The notes under the pieces: generated by a model
What the model was told of the DNA's origin: nothing
Databases searched by the model: none
Seen by the model: the letters and a program-made list of their open reading frames with translations, nothing else
Shown here: one piece after another, positions 62,492 to 64,000 of the stretch
Position numbering within the stretch: the first letter of the stretch is position 1
Layout of the letters: each line of letters opens with the position of its first letter
Program-made: the position numbers and the translations under genes
Assembly: GCA_029762625.1 (NCBI GenBank)
Contig: JARVGI010000009.1
Location: forward strand, 1 to 64,000
Direction of reading: 5' to 3'
Length of the DNA stretch: 64,000 nt
Source of the DNA: Methanomicrobiaceae archaeon
GTDB lineage: Archaea > Halobacteriota > Methanomicrobia > Methanomicrobiales > Methanomicrobiaceae

Positions 62492-63460
62492 TCAGAACCC
62501 CTCAGGCCGCACGCACACCTCTCCTTGTTCTTCGATCTCGATGGTTGCGTGGCTGACCCCCATCTCCGCCGCACGCAATTTTACCCTGCACCTGATCTCC
62601 CGGATCGCGTCGCTCGGTGTGTCGGCATCGATCACCACGTGAGCGGTGAGGATATGGTGCTCGCCGTCGAGCGACCAGATATGGGTATCGTGCACCTCGC
62701 AGACGCCGGAGAGCGCGACGAGCGCCTCTTCCACCGCGTCAATAGAGATGGCAGGGGGTACGCCCTGCAGGAAGATGAGCAGTGTCCGGCGCAAATTCCG
62801 GATGATATTCAAGAGCACGAACAGCGTGATCAGGATAGAAAGCGCAGGATCCAGCCATGGAATGTCCCGGAACAGCAGGACGATGCTCACCACCAGCACG
62901 GCCGCCCAGCCGAGCACATCCTCGAGGAGGTGCCAGGTAACCACCTGCTCGTTGAGGGTTTTCCCGCCCCGCATCCGGTACACGGCCACCCCGTTGACCG
63001 TGATGCCCAACAGCGAGAGCAGGAACATACCCGGGGCATCTGGAGTGCCGGGGGAAAAAAGGCCCGGAACTGCCATAGAGAGGATAAGGAGCGACCCTCC
63101 GATCAGCACCACGGCGTTGATGAGCGCGGCGAGGAGCGAGAAACGCCGGTAGCCGTAGGAGAAGAGAGGCGAAGGCTTTTTTTGCGCGATTCGCTCAAAA
63201 TACCATGCCAGGCCGAGGGAAAACGAATCGCCCAGGTCGTGGAGGGCGTTTGCAGTAATTGCCAGGCTCCCCGTATAGATCCCCCCCGCCACCTCGACGA
63301 TGGTGAAGAGGAGGTTGAGGATGAATGCCGTCCGGATGTTCGCCTCACTCCTGCCCGCGGCACGGACGTGCACCATGGAGAGGAATACATCCCCGCCCAG
63401 ATGAATATTGCGGGCACCGCGGGAAATGCCCGTCTCGGCCTCAGCGCATTCCCTTTTCAA
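62492..63460 (-). CDS. Cation diffusion facilitator (CDF) metal transporter
   Basis: A 322-residue six-helix transporter that exports divalent metal such as zinc in exchange for protons. Metal-site motifs are ALHDLGDSFSLGLAW (HxxxD) and WHLLEDVLGW (HxxxD). A cytoplasmic C-terminal domain carries VHDTHIWSLDGEHHILTAHV with several metal-binding histidines. A shorter start at ATG 63376 (MVHVRAAG) is possible; the 29 residues before it look non-membrane. It is nine bases from the mntP-like gene. Confidence 0.92.
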   Translation of the reverse strand: MKRECAEAETGISRGARNIHLGGDVFLSMVHVRAAGRSEANIRTAFILNLLFTIVEVAGGIYTGSLAITANALHDLGDSFSLGLAWYFERIAQKKPSPLFSYGYRRFSLLAALINAVVLIGGSLLILSMAVPGLFSPGTPDAPGMFLLSLLGITVNGVAVYRMRGGKTLNEQVVTWHLLEDVLGWAAVLVVSIVLLFRDIPWLDPALSILITLFVLLNIIRNLRRTLLIFLQGVPPAISIDAVEEALVALSGVCEVHDTHIWSLDGEHHILTAHVVIDADTPSDAIREIRCRVKLRAAEMGVSHATIEIEEQGEVCVRPEGF

Positions 63461-63469
63461 GATCCATGG

Positions 63470-64000
63470 TCAGAACATCGCCACGTGCTCGGCAAGCACT
63501 CTCACACCCAGCAGGATGAGGATGAGACCGCCGAGAATGTCCGCCCTGCTGCCGACCAGGCGCACCAGCTTTCTTCCGGACAGAACACCAGCAAATGAGA
63601 AGAGAAGGGATATCATGCCGATGATCGCCGCCGGAAGATAGGGGGAGTGATCGAGCACCGCGAAACTGATGCCGACGGCAAGCGCATCGATGCTCGTGGC
63701 GACCGCAAGGCTCAGCACTGTCAGCGCGGCGAGTGCCGGCCTTGCCGCTGCCGGCGGCTCATCTCGAAGCCCTTCATGGATCATCTTCAGGCCGATGATC
63801 AGGAGCAGGAAAAACGCGACCCAGTGATCGTAGGCCGAGACGATCGATGCAAACCCCACGCTGAGAGCCCACCCGAGAAGACACATGCCTGACTGGAAAA
63901 ACCCGAATGCAAGGGCGTATGCAGACGCGAGTTTGAGGTGTTCTGTCGGGTATGACGCGCCTGCGGAGAGCGAGACGACAAAACAATCCATCGCAAGCCC
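63470..64000 (-). CDS. mntP: Manganese efflux pump MntP, N-terminally cut by the window
   Basis: The frame is open to the window edge, and the visible upstream codons give GLA before MDCFVVSLSAGA, matching the family GLAMDAFAVSL, so the start lies beyond the window. About 177 residues are visible. Six hydrophobic helices and the second repeat AVATSIDALAVGISFAV with the conserved D are present. It likely exports Mn(II). It is followed by the CDF gene on the same strand, suggesting a metal-efflux pair. Confidence 0.93.
   Translation of the reverse strand, partial: GLAMDCFVVSLSAGASYPTEHLKLASAYALAFGFFQSGMCLLGWALSVGFASIVSAYDHWVAFFLLLIIGLKMIHEGLRDEPPAAARPALAALTVLSLAVATSIDALAVGISFAVLDHSPYLPAAIIGMISLLFSFAGVLSGRKLVRLVGSRADILGGLILILLGVRVLAEHVAMF

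Overview
The window is chromosomal DNA of a methanogenic euryarchaeon, most likely of the Methanomicrobiales. The evidence is an F420-type formate dehydrogenase (FdhA/FdhB), methanofuran-biosynthesis MfnB, FmdE-family proteins, an HdrA-like flavoprotein, archaeal topoisomerase VI, a UbiA-type ether-lipid prenyltransferase, DUF116 and DUF92 proteins, and the archaeal ribosome/RNase P/proteasome/prefoldin superoperon. Base composition is GC-rich, coding density is high, and many genes overlap by ATGA or GTGA. I cannot name the genus from sequence alone.

Layout. 1-1.4 kb: two glycosyltransferases, the first cut by the window edge. 1.6-6.1 kb: top6A-top6B-hisS and a small membrane protein on the minus strand. 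6.1-9.1 kb: larB-nadM, a coiled-coil protein and a membrane protein. 9.2-13.5 kb: a YchF-type GTPase, a pyruvate-kinase C-domain protein and two membrane proteins. 13.6-19.7 kb: valS, tmk (apparently CTG-initiated), a HisA-like protein, mfnB and guaB. 19.7-23.6 kb: an ArsR regulator with an Hsp20-like partner, a radical SAM protein, a PP2C phosphatase and a HEAT-repeat protein. 23.7-27.1 kb: an accessory island with three paralogous ~134-residue proteins of unknown function and an exported protein. 27.3-29.2 kb: tRNA-Asp, intron-containing tRNA-Tyr and a leuA that is frameshifted at its 5' end.

29.2-33.9 kb: minus-strand information-processing superoperon (rpl15e, RNase P p30 and Pop5, proteasome alpha, SBDS, rpl37ae, rpoP, a Brix protein, pcc1, prefoldin beta). 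A perfect 14-bp palindrome lies next to its promoter. 34-40.8 kb: moaC, nnr, a DHH phosphoesterase operon (PUA protein, NAC, TrmI), pyrBI and coaD. 40.8-44.7 kb: gamma-carbonic anhydrase, stand-alone HdrA core, MtnA, DUF116 and a bactofilin-like protein. 44.8-50.4 kb: a UbiA prenyltransferase, a CARDB surface protein, tRNA-Arg, trm1, a DRG GTPase and tRNA-Glu. 50.5-52.2 kb: a broken nadE.

52.6-61.1 kb: a molybdenum/tungsten and formate block: fdhD, fdhB-fdhA, then divergently fmdE, a TrmO-FmdE fusion, moeA with a periplasmic-binding-like C-domain, and a ferritin-like protein. 61.3-64 kb: a heavily decayed radical SAM pseudogene and two metal-efflux genes (CDF and MntP, the latter cut by the window end).

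The most distinctive items are the TrmO-FmdE fusion within the formate/molybdenum block, an FdhD lacking the cysteine pair, the three-member unknown family, the carbonic anhydrase/HdrA-core/MtnA operon, the overlapping larB-nadM pair, and three damaged genes (leuA, nadE, radical SAM). No CRISPR array, insertion sequence, rRNA gene or prophage was seen.
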